In this document: positions 6,131 to 6,652 of the stretch, one piece after another
Numbering within the stretch: position 1 is the first letter of the stretch
Layout of the letters: each line of letters opens with the position of its first letter
NCBI GenBank assembly: GCA_964540205.1
Contig: CAZIMJ010000304.1
Coordinates: forward strand, 1-6,652
Direction: 5' to 3'
Origin: WTAW01 sp964540205
Lineage (GTDB): Bacteria > Acidobacteriota > Aminicenantia > Aminicenantales > Aminicenantaceae
Length of the DNA stretch: 6,652 nt
The notes under the pieces: generated by a model
Told to the model about the DNA's origin: nothing
Seen by the model: only the letters and a program-made list of their open reading frames with translations
Databases searched by the model: none
Position numbers and translations under genes: made by a program

Positions 6131-6358
6131 ATGAATTTTTCTTTGGAAACACTGGAAAGGGGCCCCTGGAGACATCTGAATATTATGCCTGAATGGGGCA
6201 AGATCAGATCCTTATCACGGAAATGGCCCCTAAGGGGTGCCGACCTCTGGCATTTGGCTGTCGGGAAGACACTTCAAGAACAACTTCCGGAATTGCTTTT
6301 CCTCACTTTTGATAAAAGATTGAAGGCCGCTGCTGAGAAAGAACGTCTCTCCTGTTAG
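6131..6358 (+). pseudogene. C-terminal remnant of a PIN-domain (VapC-like) protein
   Basis: The 75-codon frame ends like a PIN-domain ribonuclease: LRGADLWHLAVG (34-45) carries the third conserved acidic residue (D38), and LFLTFDKRLKAAAEKE (56-71) the fourth (D61). Full PIN toxins are about 125-140 residues; the N-terminal half with the first Asp and the conserved Glu is missing, so it should not be a working nuclease. The frame starts 7 bp after the amidohydrolase remnant, without a ribosome site. No antitoxin gene is visible next to it. It could instead be a small domain fragment that is still made, but there is no sign of this. Confidence 0.65.
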
Positions 6359-6385
6359 CATCAAAATCATTTGTTTGTCAACCTT

Positions 6386-6413
6386 TTGAGATTCTTGTGC
6401 GTCTTTATATATA
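6386..6413 (+). promoter_or_regulatory. Possible promoter of the PadR gene
   Basis: TTGAGA (6386-6391, 5 of 6) and TATATA (6408-6413, 4 of 6) are separated by 16 bp. The A+T-rich run TTTATATATATG also allows neighbouring registers. Transcription would start near 6420, giving a leader of about 67 nt. Confidence 0.45.
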
Positions 6414-6420
6414 TGTTCGA

Positions 6421-6462
6421 AAAATCAAGACAAATAGTTGGTCGTAGATTTGTAGTGATTTT
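6421..6462. repeat. 42-bp imperfect inverted repeat in the PadR leader
   Basis: The arms are AAAATCA-AG-ACAAAT (6421-6435) and ATTTGT-AG-TGATTTT (6448-6462), pairing at 13 of 15 positions around a 12-bp centre. The repeat begins at the predicted transcription start and ends 24 bp before the ATG. It is a candidate autoregulatory operator for PadR, or alternatively an RNA hairpin in the leader. A further direct copy of AAAATCA lies at 6363-6369, upstream of the -35. Confidence 0.55.
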
Positions 6463-6486
6463 CCAAGGCCCAGAAAAGGAGGTCCC

Positions 6487-6652
6487 ATGAAACTGCTCTC
6501 CAGTCATGATGAGATGTTATTGCTTGCCATCCTGAGCCTTGGAGATAACGCCTATGGTCTCACCATAAGAAGGGAAATCAGCAGGGCAACGGGAAAAGAT
6601 TGGTCGATAGGTGCCATCTATGATCCTCTCTATCGTCTCGAAAAAAAGGGAT
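6487..6652 (+). CDS. PadR-family transcriptional regulator, N-terminal part (runs off the right edge)
   Basis: The first 55 codons show the PadR winged helix-turn-helix domain: a first helix with LLLAILSLGDNAYGLTI (11-27), the recognition-helix region DWSIGAIYDPLYRLEKKG (38-55), which matches the family pattern GaiYxxLxRLExkG, and then the expected start of the wing, cut by the window edge. PadR proteins are usually dimeric repressors of 100-190 residues that often control transporters and their own gene. The ATG at 6487 follows AAGGAGG (6476-6482) with a rather short 4-nt spacer. A 42-bp dyad lies between the likely promoter and the start, consistent with autoregulation. In several lineages short PadR genes precede ABC or FtsX-type permease genes; whether that is so here lies beyond the window. 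Confidence 0.88.
   Translation, partial: MKLLSSHDEMLLLAILSLGDNAYGLTIRREISRATGKDWSIGAIYDPLYRLEKKG

Noticed and set aside
6131..6652. PIN remnant plus PadR as a toxin-antitoxin pair
   Set aside because: The PIN fragment lacks half its active site, and the regulator is a PadR-type protein with its own promoter and ribosome site, 128 bp away, not a VapB-type antitoxin.

Overview
The window reads as a stretch of bacterial chromosome of roughly balanced base composition (judged by eye, not computed). Strong AAGGAGG-type ribosome binding sites, secreted enzymes with Sec signal peptides and a PadR regulator fit a bacterium with an extracytoplasmic digestive lifestyle. Secreted M14 peptidases with Ca-loop insertions next to a PadR gene made me think of Acidobacteriota/Aminicenantes-like lineages. 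That is a weak guess: no rRNA or other phylogenetic marker is present.

Layout. (1) 1-2918, minus strand: an operon of two paralogous secreted M14 zinc carboxypeptidases, separated by only 12 bp. The upstream one (706 aa) is complete. The downstream one runs off the left edge just before its expected second active-site motif. Both carry an Asp-rich, DxDxDG-type insertion inside the catalytic domain. (2) 2919-3179: a divergent intergenic region. It holds a consensus extended -10 promoter for the plus-strand gene, surrounded by several dyads. (3) 3180-4316, plus: an intact 12-TM-type MFS transporter starting at GTG. (4) 4354-6358: a rearranged stretch. A complete exported linear-amide C-N hydrolase (choloylglycine hydrolase/penicillin V acylase family, minus strand) lies between two gene remnants. 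Both have lost their 5' parts at the edges of the hydrolase segment: the C-terminus of an isochorismatase-like cysteine hydrolase (minus) and the C-terminus of a metal-dependent amidohydrolase (plus). A third remnant, the C-terminal half of a PIN-domain (VapC-like) protein, follows 7 bp further on. (5) 6359-6652, plus: a promoter-like region with a large imperfect inverted repeat, then the start of a PadR-family regulator that runs off the right edge.

How the parts relate. The M14 pair and the amide hydrolase are exported hydrolases that probably act on peptides or amides outside the cytoplasm. The MFS protein could move small products or toxic compounds. PadR proteins often repress transporter genes and themselves, and here an AAATCA...TGATTT dyad with nearly the same spacing precedes both the PadR gene and the MFS gene. 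I found no convincing new defence or mobile system. The most interesting points are the hydrolase segment with broken genes on both sides, the shared dyad, and the Ca-loop insertion kept in both M14 paralogs. No tRNA, rRNA, CRISPR array, insertion sequence or clear intrinsic terminator was seen.
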